From positions 20,301-84,300 of the forward strand of contig JADZEK010000014.1 of assembly GCA_020850595.1 (NCBI GenBank): DNA of 64,000 nt, given 5' to 3'. Below are positions 10,250-19,771 of this stretch, in pieces (within the stretch, counting starts at the first letter, position 1; each line of letters opens with the position of its first letter). The notes beneath the pieces are model-generated. The model made no database searches, was not told the origin of the DNA, and was given only the letters and a program-made list of their open reading frames with translations. This stretch comes from Anaerolineales bacterium. GTDB lineage: Bacteria > Chloroflexota > Anaerolineae > Anaerolineales > UBA6663. A program made the position numbers and the translations under genes.

Positions 10250-12449
10250 GCCCCGCCCCGCCGCGCTCGGCCGGCTGGCCCTGCTGTTGACACTCGCCCT
10301 CAGCGCTTGCGGCGGCATCGAATTTCTGCCCGCGGACACCCCCACCCCGCCCCCCAGCCTGGCCCCCACGCTCACGCCCGTCACGCCCGACCCCTCCGGC
10401 ACGGCGGCTACTTTCCTGGACGCCTGGGGCCGGGGCGACTACGGCGGCATGTACTCGCTGCTCTCGCCCCTCAGCCAGGACGCCGTCAGCCGCGACGACT
10501 TCGAGGCGCGCTACCGCGAGGTGGTGCGCACCGCCAACGTCATCAGCGTCACCGCGCAGGTGCTGGCCAGCCTCAAGACCGGCGACACGGCCAGCGTCTC
10601 GTTCGAGGTCAACCTCAAGACGGCCGTGGTGGGCACGGTCACGCGCAAGGCCGAAATGCCGCTGGTCTACACCGGCGGCCGCTGGGCCATCGCCTGGACC
10701 GACGGACTGATCTTGCCCGAGCTGGCCGGCGGCAACACCCTGCACCTAGATTACGCCGTGCCGGCCCGCGCCAACATCTACGACCGCAACGGGCTGGGGT
10801 TGGCGGTGCAGGGCGAGGCCGTGGCCGTCGGCGTGCAGAAGAACCAGATCACCGACGAGGCGGCGCTGCTGGCCGCGCTGAGCGAACTGCTGCGCCTGAA
10901 ACCCGAGGCCATTCAGGCCAAGTATGCCAACGCCCAGCCCGATTGGTATGTGCCCATCGGGCAGGCCTCGGCCGAGGACGTGCAGGCGCGCCTGGGCGCG
11001 CTGACCACTATCGGCGGCATCATCCTCACGCGCTATACCACACGCTATTACCCGTATGGCGGCGTGGCCCCCCAGGTGCTGGGCTACCTGAGCGCCATCC
11101 CGCCCGAGGCGCTGGCCGAATACCAGGCGCGCGGCTACACCGGCGACGAGCGCGTGGGGCGGGCCGGGCTGGAGGCGTGGGGCGAGCCATACCTGGCCGG
11201 CAAGCGCGGCGGCGTGCTCTATGCCGTCACCCCCAGCGGCGAGATCGCCGCCAAGCTGGCCGAGAGCCAGGCCCAACCCAGCCAGGCCCTCTACACCACC
11301 CTCGACCGCGCCTTGCAACTGGAGGCGCAGAACGTGCTGGGCAATTTCCGCGGCAGCATCACCATCCTGGACCCGGCCACGGGTGAAATCTTGGCCATGG
11401 CCTCCAACCCCGGCTACGACCCCAACCTGTTCGACCCCACCAACCGCAACAGCGCCGGGCTGGAAACCATGTTGGCCGACCCCGGCCGCCCGCTGCTCAA
11501 CCGCGCCACGCAAGGCGTCTACCCGCCCGGCTCGGTCTTTAAGATTCCCATGATGGCGGCGGCGCTGATGTCGGGCCTGTTCACGCCTGACACACCCTAC
11601 ACCTGCACCGGCGTGTGGAACACCCTGGGGCCGGAGGCGGTCAAATACGACTGGACGGTGGCGTTCGGCGTCGCGCCGCACGGCACGCTCAACCTGGTGG
11701 AGGCGTTGGCCTACTCATGCGACCCGTACTTCTACACCATCGCCTACGACCTGTTTGAGTACAACCCGGACTACATGACGGAAGTGGCCCACGCCTTTGG
11801 GCTGGGCCGCGCCACCGGCATTGGGCAGGTGGCCGAGGCGGAGGGCCTGATCCCCGACCCGGCCTGGAAGGCGGCGGCCATCGGCGAAGACTGGACCCCC
11901 GGCGACAGCGTGAACATGGGCATCGGGCAGGGCTATGTGCAAGTCACACCGCTGCAAATCGCGCAGATGATGGGGGCCGTCGCCAACGGCGGCACGCTGT
12001 TCCGGCCGCAGATCGTCCACCACGTGGCGCCCCCCGGCGGCGCGCCGCTGACGCCCTTCGCGCCGATCGCCGGCGGGGCGCTGCCGGTCAGCGCCGAGCA
12101 ACTGGCCGTCATTCAGGCCGGCCTGGACGGCGCGATCAACCTGCCCAAGGGCACGGCGCATCAGGTCTTCCCGACCTTTGAGATCCCGGTGCTGGGCAAG
12201 ACCGGCACGGCCGAAGACCCGGCCGTCGGCCAGCCGCACGCCTGGTTCGCCGGCTACACCCAGGCCCACCGGCCCGACAAGCCCGACATCGTGATGGTGG
12301 TGATGATCGAGAACGTGGGCGAAGGCTCGCAGTTCGCCGCGCCGCTGTTCAAGCGCATGGCCGAGATTTATTTCCTGGGCCGCGCCTACAGCCTGCTGCC
12401 CTGGGAGCAGGAGTTCAGCGCCACGCCCACCGCGACACCCGCGCCCTAA
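10230..12449 (+). CDS. Penicillin-binding protein, PBP2-type transpeptidase lipoprotein
   Basis: Class B transpeptidase that cross-links peptidoglycan outside the membrane, 739 aa. It starts at GTG 10230 inside the end of maf. The signal peptide has the lipobox LALSAC, followed by a Pro/Thr linker. Next comes an NTF2-like N-terminal domain of the MecA_N kind (about 50-160), a PBP dimerisation domain (about 170-330) and the transpeptidase domain (about 370-720). Active-site motifs are SVFK (catalytic Ser in YPPGSVFK), SCD in AYSCDPYFY, and KTGT in LGKTGTAED. The C-terminus is a short PT tail. It is immediately followed by rsgA. The lipid anchor replaces the usual single transmembrane helix. 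Confidence 0.93.
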   Translation: MTRLTPKPRPAALGRLALLLTLALSACGGIEFLPADTPTPPPSLAPTLTPVTPDPSGTAATFLDAWGRGDYGGMYSLLSPLSQDAVSRDDFEARYREVVRTANVISVTAQVLASLKTGDTASVSFEVNLKTAVVGTVTRKAEMPLVYTGGRWAIAWTDGLILPELAGGNTLHLDYAVPARANIYDRNGLGLAVQGEAVAVGVQKNQITDEAALLAALSELLRLKPEAIQAKYANAQPDWYVPIGQASAEDVQARLGALTTIGGIILTRYTTRYYPYGGVAPQVLGYLSAIPPEALAEYQARGYTGDERVGRAGLEAWGEPYLAGKRGGVLYAVTPSGEIAAKLAESQAQPSQALYTTLDRALQLEAQNVLGNFRGSITILDPATGEILAMASNPGYDPNLFDPTNRNSAGLETMLADPGRPLLNRATQGVYPPGSVFKIPMMAAALMSGLFTPDTPYTCTGVWNTLGPEAVKYDWTVAFGVAPHGTLNLVEALAYSCDPYFYTIAYDLFEYNPDYMTEVAHAFGLGRATGIGQVAEAEGLIPDPAWKAAAIGEDWTPGDSVNMGIGQGYVQVTPLQIAQMMGAVANGGTLFRPQIVHHVAPPGGAPLTPFAPIAGGALPVSAEQLAVIQAGLDGAINLPKGTAHQVFPTFEIPVLGKTGTAEDPAVGQPHAWFAGYTQAHRPDKPDIVMVVMIENVGEGSQFAAPLFKRMAEIYFLGRAYSLLPWEQEFSATPTATPAP

Positions 12450-13385
12450 ATGAGCGCCTGGCTGCCGGGGCTGGTCACCAAAGCGCAGAGCGGCTTCTTC
12501 TGGGTACGCACCAGCCAGGGCGATTTCGTCTGCCGGCTGCGCGGCCGGTTGAAACAGGTGCGGCAAGCCAGTGACCTGGCCGCCGTGGGCGACCGGGTGG
12601 AGATTGCCCGGCAGCCCGACGGCACCGGCACCATCGAGGCGGTTGCCCCGCGCGCGCGCGTGCTCTCGCGGCGCGCCCCGGGCGGCTACGGGCGGCGCGG
12701 CGCGCGGGCCGGCGCGGAGGCCGAGCAGGTCATCGTCGCCAACCCCGATCAGGTCATCTTCGTGTTCGCCTGCGCCCAGCCCGCCCCGCGCCTGCCCATG
12801 CTCGACCGGTTTCTGGTCGTGGCCGAGGCCAACGCCCTGCCCGCCGTCATCGCCGCCAACAAGGCCGACCTGGTGACGCCCGAGCAAGCCACGGCGCTCT
12901 TTGGGCTGTACGCGCCGCTGGGCTACCCGGTGCATTACACCTCGGCCGTGACCGGGCAGGGGACCGCAGCGCTGCGCGAACGGGTGCGCGGCAAGCTCTC
13001 GGTGCTGGCCGGGCCGTCGGGCGTGGGCAAGAGCAGCCTGCTCAACGCCCTCCAGCCCGGGCTGGGGCTGAAGGCGCGGGCCGTGTCGGCGGCCACCTCT
13101 AAGGGCCGGCATACCACGGTCTACCCGGAGCTGCTGGCGCTGGACGAGGGCGGCTACCTGGCCGACACGCCCGGCCTGCGCGCGCTGGGCCTGTGGGACG
13201 TGGAGCCGGAGGAGTTGGACGGCTACTTTGTCGAAATCCGGCCCTATGTGGAGCAGTGCGCCTTCAACGACTGCACCCACCTCAACGAGCGCGGCTGTGC
13301 CGTGCGGGCGGCGGTGGCGGCGGGGGCCATCGCCAGTTCGCGCTACGAGAGTTATGTAAAGCTTCGGCTGGGTGAAGAAGAGTGA
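12450..13385 (+). CDS. rsgA: Ribosome small-subunit-dependent GTPase RsgA
   Basis: Circularly permuted GTPase acting in late maturation of the 30S subunit, 311 aa. The N-terminal OB-fold is at about 1-70. GTPase motifs occur in permuted order: NKADL (G4), then GPSGVGKSSLLN (G1), the TTVYPEL switch region and DTPGLRALGL (G3). The C-terminal zinc site is C-x4-C-x-H-x5-C (CAFNDCTHLNERGC). Its ATG starts directly after the TAA of the PBP gene, so the two are co-transcribed. Confidence 0.96.
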   Translation: MSAWLPGLVTKAQSGFFWVRTSQGDFVCRLRGRLKQVRQASDLAAVGDRVEIARQPDGTGTIEAVAPRARVLSRRAPGGYGRRGARAGAEAEQVIVANPDQVIFVFACAQPAPRLPMLDRFLVVAEANALPAVIAANKADLVTPEQATALFGLYAPLGYPVHYTSAVTGQGTAALRERVRGKLSVLAGPSGVGKSSLLNALQPGLGLKARAVSAATSKGRHTTVYPELLALDEGGYLADTPGLRALGLWDVEPEELDGYFVEIRPYVEQCAFNDCTHLNERGCAVRAAVAAGAIASSRYESYVKLRLGEEE

Positions 13386-13514
13386 GCGCCGTGGGGAGTG
13401 TTAGTTTGGGAATCGTTAGGGCCTTCGGGTGGGCGACCAGGGATTAAAAGTTGACCATAACTGCAAGTTGCGTGCCATATCCCAACAAATCCCAAAAGAT
13501 TTCCCAATTGGTAC

Positions 13515-13543
13515 TTGCGTATGCCCCATTGCTCCTATATAAT
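13515..13543 (+). promoter_or_regulatory. Sigma-70-type promoter TTGCGT-17-TATAAT
   Basis: TTGCGT at 13515-13520 and TATAAT at 13538-13543 with a 17-base spacer. It lies about 55 bases upstream of the secreted protein gene and is the best-formed promoter in the window. Confidence 0.75.
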
Positions 13544-13598
13544 GACGGGCACGTTAGAAATAGATTAGAGCAATCGGGTGGGGACTAAGGGGCCGGCC

Positions 13599-14567
13599 GT
13601 GAAACGCTTTACCTTCTACATTAGCCTGCTCTGTCTGCTCAGTCTGCTGCTGGCCTCCATGGCGTTCGCCTGGCCGCCCGCGCCGGGCCAGCAAGTGACG
13701 CCGCCCCAGTATTTCCCCGAAACCGGCCATGTCGTTCGCGCCCCGTTCATTGATTACTACCTGAGCACCGACGGGGTGGCACAGTACGGCTTCCCCATCA
13801 CCGATGACTTCGTTGACCTGACCACCGGCCTGCTGGTGCAATACTTCGAGAAGGGCCGGCTGGAGTGGCACCCCGGCAATGCCGACCCCTACAAGGTGCA
13901 GCTCGGCCTGCTGGCCGACGAGATGGGCAAGCGCCAGCCGCCCATCCCCATCAGCCAGATGCCGCCCGCCAACGACCCCAACTGCCTCAATTTCCTGGAG
14001 ACCGGCCACACGGTCTGCATGGCCTTCCGTGATTACTGGCTCGCCAACGGCGGGCTAGACCGCTTCGGCTACCCCATCACCGAGTTCACGGTGGAAAACG
14101 GGGTGCTGGTGCAGTACTTCCAGCGCGCGCGGCTGGAGTGGAACCCCAACCGCGCCGCTGTACAGGTCGCGCCGCTCGGGCTGATCTACTACCGCTGGGC
14201 CAAGCTCGATGAGTCGCGGCTGCTGGCCCCAGACCGCTTCGCCCAGTTCAACAATGCCCCGACGGCCATCCTGGCGCGGGCCTCGGTCTTCCAGGCCTCG
14301 CCCTTCGTCGGCGACGACCAGGTGGCCTTCATCAACGTCACCGACCAACTCGGCCGGCCGCTGGCCGATGCCGCCGTCACCCTCATCGTCCGCTACGCCG
14401 ACCACGACACGGCCTACCAACTGCCGCCCACCAGCGCCAGCGGCACCACCTTCCAGACCTTCACCGTCGAGGACAGCCCGGCGGGCTTCACGGTGGCGCT
14501 GCAATTCATCGTCACCCACGCGGGCCTGTTCAGCGACACGCGCACCAGCTTCATGATCTGGTACTAA
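13599..14567 (+). CDS. Secreted protein with two internal repeats (unknown function)
   Basis: 322 aa from GTG 13599, chosen because AAGGGG lies 6 bases upstream; another GTG at 13578 is possible. The signal peptide is hydrophobic and ends in ASMAFA|W. Two repeats follow, each built around FPETGHVV...YYLSTDGVAQYGFPIT and FLETGHTV...YWLANGGLDRFGYPIT, and each ends in LVQYFxxxRLEWxP. A carbohydrate- or wall-binding role is possible for repeats of this kind. The last 110 residues look like an Ig-type beta domain (VFQASPFVGDDQ...TLIVRYADHDTAY). It is driven by the strong promoter at 13515 and stands alone. Function not known. Confidence 0.8.
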   Translation: MKRFTFYISLLCLLSLLLASMAFAWPPAPGQQVTPPQYFPETGHVVRAPFIDYYLSTDGVAQYGFPITDDFVDLTTGLLVQYFEKGRLEWHPGNADPYKVQLGLLADEMGKRQPPIPISQMPPANDPNCLNFLETGHTVCMAFRDYWLANGGLDRFGYPITEFTVENGVLVQYFQRARLEWNPNRAAVQVAPLGLIYYRWAKLDESRLLAPDRFAQFNNAPTAILARASVFQASPFVGDDQVAFINVTDQLGRPLADAAVTLIVRYADHDTAYQLPPTSASGTTFQTFTVEDSPAGFTVALQFIVTHAGLFSDTRTSFMIWY

Positions 14568-14593
14568 GCGCCGCGTTCCCCCGCCGCCGTTTC

Positions 14594-14620
14594 AGCGCGC
14601 CCGGCCAGCCCGGGCGCGCT
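14594..14620 (+). terminator. GC hairpin after the secreted protein gene
   Basis: 11-bp perfect stem (AGCGCGCCCGG/CCGGGCGCGCT) with a 5-base loop, 26 bases after the stop. No U-tract follows, so termination would be weak or factor-assisted. Confidence 0.45.
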
Positions 14621-14703
14621 TGACTCCCCCAATCACCTGACTCAAGGTATACTGCCCCGCACCGCACTACGCGCCAGTTAACCGCGAACGGAGTTGACGC
14701 GTC

Positions 14704-15834
14704 ATGAAAGTCTCGTGTCTGCAAGAGAACCTGTCGAAGGGCCTGAGCATCGTCTCGCGCGCCGTGGCCGCGCGCAGCACCCTGCCCGTGCTGGGCAACA
14801 TCCTGGTCGCCACCGACAACGGGCGTCTCAAGCTCTCGGCCACCAACCTGGAGCTGAGCATCACCTGCTGGATCGGGGCCAAGATCGAGGCCGAAGGCGC
14901 GACCACCGTGCCCGCCAAGACCTTCGTAGACCTGGTGAACACCCTGCCCCAGGACAAGGTGGAGCTAGACCTCAACCCGCGCACGCAGACGCTCAACCTG
15001 GCCTGCGGCCGCACCCGCGCCCACGTCAAGGGCATTGACGCCGCCGAGTTCCCGCAAATTCCCCAGGCTGACGCGGACCACGCGCTGGAGCTGAACGTGG
15101 AAGACCTGCGCGAGATGATCGGCCAGGTGACGTTCGCGGCCGCCACCGACGAGGCCCGGCCGATCCTCACCGGCGTGATGGCGCGCATTGACGGCGTCGG
15201 CCTGAAGCTGGAAGCGGCCGATGGTTTCCGGCTGGCCGTGCGCACCGCGCACCTGTCGTCGCCCGCCGCCGCGGCCGTCAACGCCGTCATCCCGGCGCGC
15301 GCGCTGGCGGAGCTGGCCCGCCTCATCACCGCCGACGAGCCGGTGCACATGAGCCTGCCGCCGGGGCGCGGGCAGGTCATCTTCCAGCACGGCAGCATCG
15401 AGTTGGTCTCGCAGCTCATCGAGGGCGCGTTCCCCGACCTGACGCCGGTGATCCCCAAGACCTACACCACGCGCGCGGTGCTGCCGACCGACGAGTTTCG
15501 CAAGGCCTGCCGCACGTCCGACATCTTCGCGCGCGAGGCGGCGCACACGGCCCGCATCAAGATCAAGCCCGGCAGCGACGACGCGCCCGGCCACGTCTCT
15601 ATCTCGGCCACCTCGGCCGAGACCGGCGACAACCAGGCCGAGATTGACGCTTCGGTGGAGGGCGGCGCGGTCGAAATCTCGTTCAACGTCAAGTACCTGG
15701 TGGACGTGCTGAACGTGATCACCACGCCCAACGTGGCACTGGAGGTCTCCAGCCCCACCAGCCCCGGCGTCATCCGCCCCGTCACCCGCGACGATTATCT
15801 CTACGTCGCGATGCCGATGCATATTGGCAAGTAA
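14704..15834 (+). CDS. dnaN: DNA polymerase III beta subunit (sliding clamp)
   Basis: Ring-shaped processivity clamp of the replicase, 376 aa, the usual length. The start MKVSCLQENLSKGLSIVSRA, PVLGNILV, the NLELSI motif of domain 1 and the C-terminal YLYVAMPMHI are typical of DnaN. Three clamp domains can be followed at about 1-120, 128-250 and 253-376. ATG 14704 has GGAG about 11 bases upstream, and a TATACT box is at 14648-14653. dnaA, recF and gyrB are not adjacent, so this is not a classical oriC region. Confidence 0.96.
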   Translation: MKVSCLQENLSKGLSIVSRAVAARSTLPVLGNILVATDNGRLKLSATNLELSITCWIGAKIEAEGATTVPAKTFVDLVNTLPQDKVELDLNPRTQTLNLACGRTRAHVKGIDAAEFPQIPQADADHALELNVEDLREMIGQVTFAAATDEARPILTGVMARIDGVGLKLEAADGFRLAVRTAHLSSPAAAAVNAVIPARALAELARLITADEPVHMSLPPGRGQVIFQHGSIELVSQLIEGAFPDLTPVIPKTYTTRAVLPTDEFRKACRTSDIFAREAAHTARIKIKPGSDDAPGHVSISATSAETGDNQAEIDASVEGGAVEISFNVKYLVDVLNVITTPNVALEVSSPTSPGVIRPVTRDDYLYVAMPMHIGK

Positions 15835-15856
15835 GCGTCTCAACCCCCTCAAAGCG

Positions 15857-15889
15857 AAACGGCGCGGGTTGTAGCCCGCGCCGTTTTTT
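15857..15889 (+). terminator. Strong intrinsic terminator after dnaN
   Basis: Stem AACGGCGCGGG/CCCGCGCCGTT with a 6-base loop, followed by a run of six T. It lies between convergent genes and, with A residues on the other side, can also serve the minus-strand gene. Confidence 0.9.
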
Positions 15890-15890
15890 G

Positions 15891-16427
15891 TTATTGGCCT
15901 TTAGTTGGCAGGTGCGCCACCCATCGCGCCGCGTCCTCCGGCGTGCGCAGCCGCGTCACTCTCAAATGCTGATATTCTGGTTGCTCACTCAGGCTGGCAT
16001 ACCGCTTCCGCAGCTTCTGATATGATTGCAGCGCCCAGACGTACAGCGAGTCGCGGCTGAAGAACTGTGTCCGCCACGTTTCCCGATTGCCGTGCCACAG
16101 TGCCTCTCGCCCTACAATGCGCCGCAAGTTGCGCAGCGTCAGCCGCCACAGGATCAGCGGCAGCCCGTAATCCAGCCACACCAGCGTATCCGCCCGGCCC
16201 CAGGCAAGGTCACGCAGATAGTGGTAGTTGCCATCCGTCACCCAGTCGTCGCCGGCCAACGCCGCAGCCGCCCGCGCCCGCACTACTTCGCGCGGCTCTG
16301 GCGTCCAATTAGGTCCCCACGACAGCGCATCGAGCTCAACATGCGGCACTCCCAGCCGCCGCGCCGTCTCCGCCGCCAGGGTCGTCTTGCCCGACCCGGT
16401 GACGCCCACCACTGCCACCCGCTGCAT
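15891..16427 (-). CDS. P-loop NTPase of the adenylate-kinase/topology-modulation (FlaR-like) family
   Basis: 178 aa from the ATG at 16427 (MQRVAVVG); an upstream ATG six codons earlier is less likely. Walker A is GVTGSGKTT at the N-terminus. HVELDALSWGPNWTP and the DGNYHYLRDLAWGRADTLVWLDY segment are typical of proteins annotated as DNA topology modulation protein or adenylate-kinase-like. These are small nucleotide-binding kinases of unproven substrate. It stands alone between the dnaN terminator and the M48 operon. Confidence 0.8.
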   Translation of the reverse strand: MQRVAVVGVTGSGKTTLAAETARRLGVPHVELDALSWGPNWTPEPREVVRARAAAALAGDDWVTDGNYHYLRDLAWGRADTLVWLDYGLPLILWRLTLRNLRRIVGREALWHGNRETWRTQFFSRDSLYVWALQSYQKLRKRYASLSEQPEYQHLRVTRLRTPEDAARWVAHLPTKGQ

Positions 16428-16550
16428 CGCCTCGCCACCGTCCATACAACCTCAATGCTCGCCGCGCCCTTAGTGTGACGTCCCCAATTCCCATCCGCTG
16501 CTAAGGGCGGGCCGTTCTATGTGGTTCCGCCGGCTCCTCCCAGCGCTCCC

Positions 16551-16586
16551 CCTCTGACCTCCGGCCTCTGACCTCCCGCCTCCCTC
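16551..16586 (-). repeat. GGAGGTCAGAGG-type dispersed repeat (inverted)
   Basis: CCTCTGACCTCCGGCCTCTGACCTCCCGCCTCC: two near-perfect units in minus orientation just after the M48 protease stop. Confidence 0.6.
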
Positions 16587-17397
16587 ACCGCTGCTCCACC
16601 AGCCGCTGATAGTCGCGCGAGGCGGCGTAGCGCCTGAGTTCGGCAATGCGCTTGGCGATCAGCGGGTGCGTCGCCAGCGCCTCGCCGATCTGGTTCAGCG
16701 GGTCGTCGTCCTGCGCCTCCACCTGCACCAGCGCGCGCTGAATGGCCGCCTGGCTCTGCGCGCGCCCGCCCGTCGCCAGCTTCACCAGCGCCGAGATGGC
16801 CTTCTCCGGGTTGGCCGTCGCCAGCAGCCCAGCGCGGTCGGCCGAGAGCTCGCAGGCCCGGTTCCACGAGAGGAACGCCAGCCGCAGGATCGCAAAAGCC
16901 GCCATCGGGCCGGGGATTCCGGCCAGCCCGCCCACCAGCGAGTTGAGCCAGGTGTGCCCCAGGCTCACATGCCCCAGCTCGTGGCAGACCACGAAAGCCA
17001 CCTCCTCCGCGTCGAGCGCCTCGAGCAGCGCCGAGTGGATGACCACCACCTTGGGCGAATCCAGCCCGAAGGTGTAGGCGTTGAGCACGTTGCTGTCCGC
17101 CACATAGACCTTGATCGGCCCCGGCCCCAGGCGCGCCGCCCCGGCCTGCACCACCGCATACAGGTTCGGCGTGCGCTCGGGCGTCACCGGGCGGGCGTGG
17201 GCCAGCAGGTCTTCGTGGTGCGCGCGCGTACTCAGGTAGGCCAGCGCCACCATCACGCCCACGAACAGCACACTGCCGCACACCGTGGCCGTGGCGGTGA
17301 CGGCGATGACCACCAGCACCAGCAAGATCGTCCCGCCCAGGATGAGCTGCTCGCCGGGGTAACGGTAGCTGTCGGGGTGAAACGGCCGCGCCCGCAT
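16585..17397 (-). CDS. M48-family membrane metalloprotease (HtpX-like)
   Basis: Zinc endopeptidase of the membrane, 270 aa. Two hydrophobic segments near the N-terminus (about 18-36 and 42-56) precede the catalytic domain. The zinc motif HELGH lies in VVCHELGHVSLGH, and the third ligand Glu is in CELSADRAG. The C-terminus has THPLIAKRIAELRRYA, also typical of M48B. HtpX homologues degrade misfolded membrane proteins; here the gene ends a three-gene run after the ROK kinase (8-base gap), so a specific substrate cannot be inferred. Confidence 0.92.
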   Translation of the reverse strand: MRARPFHPDSYRYPGEQLILGGTILLVLVVIAVTATATVCGSVLFVGVMVALAYLSTRAHHEDLLAHARPVTPERTPNLYAVVQAGAARLGPGPIKVYVADSNVLNAYTFGLDSPKVVVIHSALLEALDAEEVAFVVCHELGHVSLGHTWLNSLVGGLAGIPGPMAAFAILRLAFLSWNRACELSADRAGLLATANPEKAISALVKLATGGRAQSQAAIQRALVQVEAQDDDPLNQIGEALATHPLIAKRIAELRRYAASRDYQRLVEQR

Positions 17398-17405
17398 CGC
17401 GCCGC

Positions 17406-18308
17406 CTAGCCCGCCGCCGCCAACTCGCCCAGCGCGATGGCGCCCAGCACCCCAGCGCGCCCGCCCAGCCCCGGCGGCACGATGTAGCCGTCAATCGCGC
17501 CGGTCAGGATGGCGGGCAACTGCACATAGCCGTTGAGCAGCCGGCGCACCTCGGCCCGCACCAGCGGGAACAGGTGGGCCTGGCTCATGACGCCGCCGCC
17601 CAGGATCACGCGCTGCGGCGAGAGCGCGCAGATCAGGCTGGCCACGCCCGCGCCCAGGTACTGCGCTTCCAGCGCCCAGGCCGGGTGGTCGGGCGGCAGT
17701 TGCTCGGCCGGTTGGCTCCAACGCGCGCCGATGGCCGGGCCGCTGGCCAGCCCTTCTAGGCAGTCGCCGTGGAAGGCGCACACCCCCGCGAACGGGTCGG
17801 CCTGCCGGTCGTGCGGGATGCGGATATGCCCCATCTCTGGGTGCAACAGGCCGTGCAGCGGCTTGCCGTTCACCACCGCGCCGCCGCCGATGCCCGTGCC
17901 GATGGTCAGGTACAAAAACGTGTCCAGCCCCTGCGCCGCCCCCCAGCGCCACTCGCCCAGCGCCGCCGCGTTCACGTCCGTGTCGAAGCCCACCGGCGCG
18001 CCTAGCGCCGCGCCCAACGGACCGGCCATGTCCACCTGGCTCCAGCCCGGCTTGGTCGTGGCGGTGATGTAGCCGTAGGTGGGCGAGGCGCGGTCCAGGT
18101 CAAGCGGCCCGAAGGTGCCAATGCCCAGCCCGGCCAGCGGGCCGTGGGCCGCCTGCTGCGCCTTAAAGAACGCGATCACTTCCGCCAGCGTCTCGGCCGG
18201 CGTGGTGGTGGGGAGGCGGGCCTCGGCCACCAGGTCGTTAGGGCCGGCGCCGACCGCGCAGATCATCTTGGTGCCGCCGGCCTCGAGGCCGCCGTAGTAG
18301 ACGGGCAT
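17406..18308 (-). CDS. ROK-family sugar kinase (fructokinase type)
   Basis: Phosphorylates a hexose, most likely fructose, with ATP. 300 aa. ATP-binding [15 protein letters not shown] opens the protein. GIGTFGPLD and the [16 protein letters not shown] catalytic Asp segment follow, then TIGTGIGGG. The zinc-binding cluster H-x10-C-x2-H-x2-C (IPHDRQ...CAFHGDC) with [10 protein letters not shown] is characteristic of the fructokinase branch of the ROK family. It sits between the LysM protein gene and the M48 protease gene, with small gaps. Confidence 0.92.
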   Translation of the reverse strand: MPVYYGGLEAGGTKMICAVGAGPNDLVAEARLPTTTPAETLAEVIAFFKAQQAAHGPLAGLGIGTFGPLDLDRASPTYGYITATTKPGWSQVDMAGPLGAALGAPVGFDTDVNAAALGEWRWGAAQGLDTFLYLTIGTGIGGGAVVNGKPLHGLLHPEMGHIRIPHDRQADPFAGVCAFHGDCLEGLASGPAIGARWSQPAEQLPPDHPAWALEAQYLGAGVASLICALSPQRVILGGGVMSQAHLFPLVRAEVRRLLNGYVQLPAILTGAIDGYIVPPGLGGRAGVLGAIALGELAAAG

Positions 18309-18342
18309 GGCTTGCTCCTGTGGGTATGCGGCCCGGCGCGCC

Positions 18343-19509
18343 TCAGGGCGAGCTGGAGGCCGTGCCGGTCCAGGTAAAGGTGCCCACGGCGCTGGTCGCG
18401 CCGAGGGCCTCGTAGGTGGCCTGGCCGTCGCTGCTCACGCCGATCTGCTTTACCAGTTCCACCGTCCAGCTAAAGATGTGCGCCGCGGCCTCGGTCGGGC
18501 GCAGGTTGGGCGGCACGCCGAGCGTGGTGAGCGTGGTGGCGGTGATGTAGCGCCGGTTGCAGTTGCAGGTCAGGTCTTCCACGGTCACGCGGTAAAACTC
18601 GGCCGGGCCGAGCGTGCCCGCTACCGTCCAGCTCAGCGTGACAGTGGCGCCGGCCGGGAACGACTGGCCTAGCGTGGGCGCCACCAGCGTGGGCGCGGGC
18701 CGCGCGGCGGGCGGCGTGGGGGTCGGCGTGACCGCCGGCGTGGGCGTGGCGCTGGGCGCCTGCGTTTGCAGCACGGGGATGTAGACGATCTGCCCCTCCT
18801 GAATGATGCTGCAATCCACCAGGCCGTTCACGTTCATGAAGTCGTCGAGCGTCACACCGAACTGGCCGGTGATGCCCAGGCACGAGTCGCCCGCCTGCAC
18901 CACATAGGTAGGGTAGGGCAGCACCGTGCCGCCGCGTGGCCCGCCGGTAGCCACGGCCGCGGCGGTGCCGCTCAGCGGCGGCGTGGGCGAGGGCCGCGGC
19001 ACCAGGAGGGTGTTGCCCACCGCGATGGTGCAGGCCGGGTCCAGGCCGTTGAGCATGATGATGCTGTCTACCGAGACCTCGTTGATGAGCGCGATCAGCA
19101 GGCACGAGTCGCCTTCCTGCACCGTGTAGCGCATGGGCGGCTCCAGCGTGGGCGTGCTGGTGGGGGTGACGCTGGGCGTCACCGTGGCGGTGGAGGTTGG
19201 CAGCGGCGTGAAGGTGAGCGTGGGCGTGGGCGTGTCGAACAGGTCTACCACGACCTGCGGCATAGGCAATGTGCCGGTTCCAATGAGGGTGAAGACCAGC
19301 CCCAGACCCATGAGGACGACCAGCAGCCCCAGGATGAAGGGATGGGGGAAGATACGGCGGGCCGGGCGCGCCAGGCGGCCGGCGGCGCGGTTGAGGTCGG
19401 TGCCGCACACCAGGCAGCGCGTGGCGGTCTGGGCCACCCGCGAGCCGCACAGCGGGCAGAAGCGCGGCGGAGCGGGCGGCGGGGTATAGACGGACGAGCG
19501 CCGTTGCAT
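18343..19509 (-). CDS. Membrane-anchored zinc-ribbon/LysM protein
   Basis: 388 aa from ATG 19509. Layout: N-terminal zinc ribbon (CPLCG...CLVCG, about 17-40), a basic stretch, one transmembrane helix (about 58-80), a PT-rich linker, LysM 1 ([14 protein letters not shown]...[10 protein letters not shown]), a spacer, LysM 2 ([17 protein letters not shown]...EGQIVYIPV), another PT-rich linker and a C-terminal fibronectin/Ig-like domain ending in [11 protein letters not shown]. LysM binds peptidoglycan-type glycans, so the outside part should bind the wall while the zinc ribbon stays in the cytoplasm. The promoter is leaderless-like (TATAAT 6 bases before ATG). First gene of LysM-ROK-M48. Confidence 0.85.
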   Translation of the reverse strand: MQRRSSVYTPPPAPPRFCPLCGSRVAQTATRCLVCGTDLNRAAGRLARPARRIFPHPFILGLLVVLMGLGLVFTLIGTGTLPMPQVVVDLFDTPTPTLTFTPLPTSTATVTPSVTPTSTPTLEPPMRYTVQEGDSCLLIALINEVSVDSIIMLNGLDPACTIAVGNTLLVPRPSPTPPLSGTAAAVATGGPRGGTVLPYPTYVVQAGDSCLGITGQFGVTLDDFMNVNGLVDCSIIQEGQIVYIPVLQTQAPSATPTPAVTPTPTPPAARPAPTLVAPTLGQSFPAGATVTLSWTVAGTLGPAEFYRVTVEDLTCNCNRRYITATTLTTLGVPPNLRPTEAAAHIFSWTVELVKQIGVSSDGQATYEALGATSAVGTFTWTGTASSSP

Positions 19510-19515
19510 GGCGCG

Positions 19516-19521
19516 ATTATA
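19516..19521 (-). promoter_or_regulatory. -10 box (TATAAT) directly before the LysM gene
   Basis: TATAAT on the minus strand, then CGCGCC, then ATG. The predicted start point coincides with the initiation codon (leaderless mRNA). Confidence 0.55.
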
Positions 19522-19741
19522 CCCGGCGCGCCCGCGGCAGATTGGGAGGCGCGGCTGTCCAGCCGGCCGAGCGGTGGGCACTCGGGGACCGCCAGGGGCC
19601 ATTCAGGTTGATTCGAAAGGGAGGCAAATGGAGGCAAAGGGAGGCAAAGGGAGGCGGGTGGGGCCGACTCCCTAATCTGGAGCCGGCCGGCGGACGCCGC
19701 CGCCGCTGAGTCTCCCGCCCTCCGCTCGCCCCCCGAACAGC

Positions 19742-19747
19742 TATAAT
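19742..19747 (+). promoter_or_regulatory. -10 box (TATAAT) for the two-component operon
   Basis: Perfect TATAAT 24 bases upstream of ATG 19772. No good -35. Confidence 0.5.
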
Positions 19748-19771
19748 CCAGCCACCGTCAGGTCGCGCCTT

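Noticed and set aside
10230..12449. SCD in place of the SxN motif of the transpeptidase as a sign of inactivation
   Set aside because: An Asp at this position is common in PBP2-type enzymes, and the other motifs (SVFK, KTGT) are intact.
14704..15834. dnaN as a marker of the replication origin
   Set aside because: No dnaA, recF or gyr genes and no cluster of DnaA boxes are nearby.
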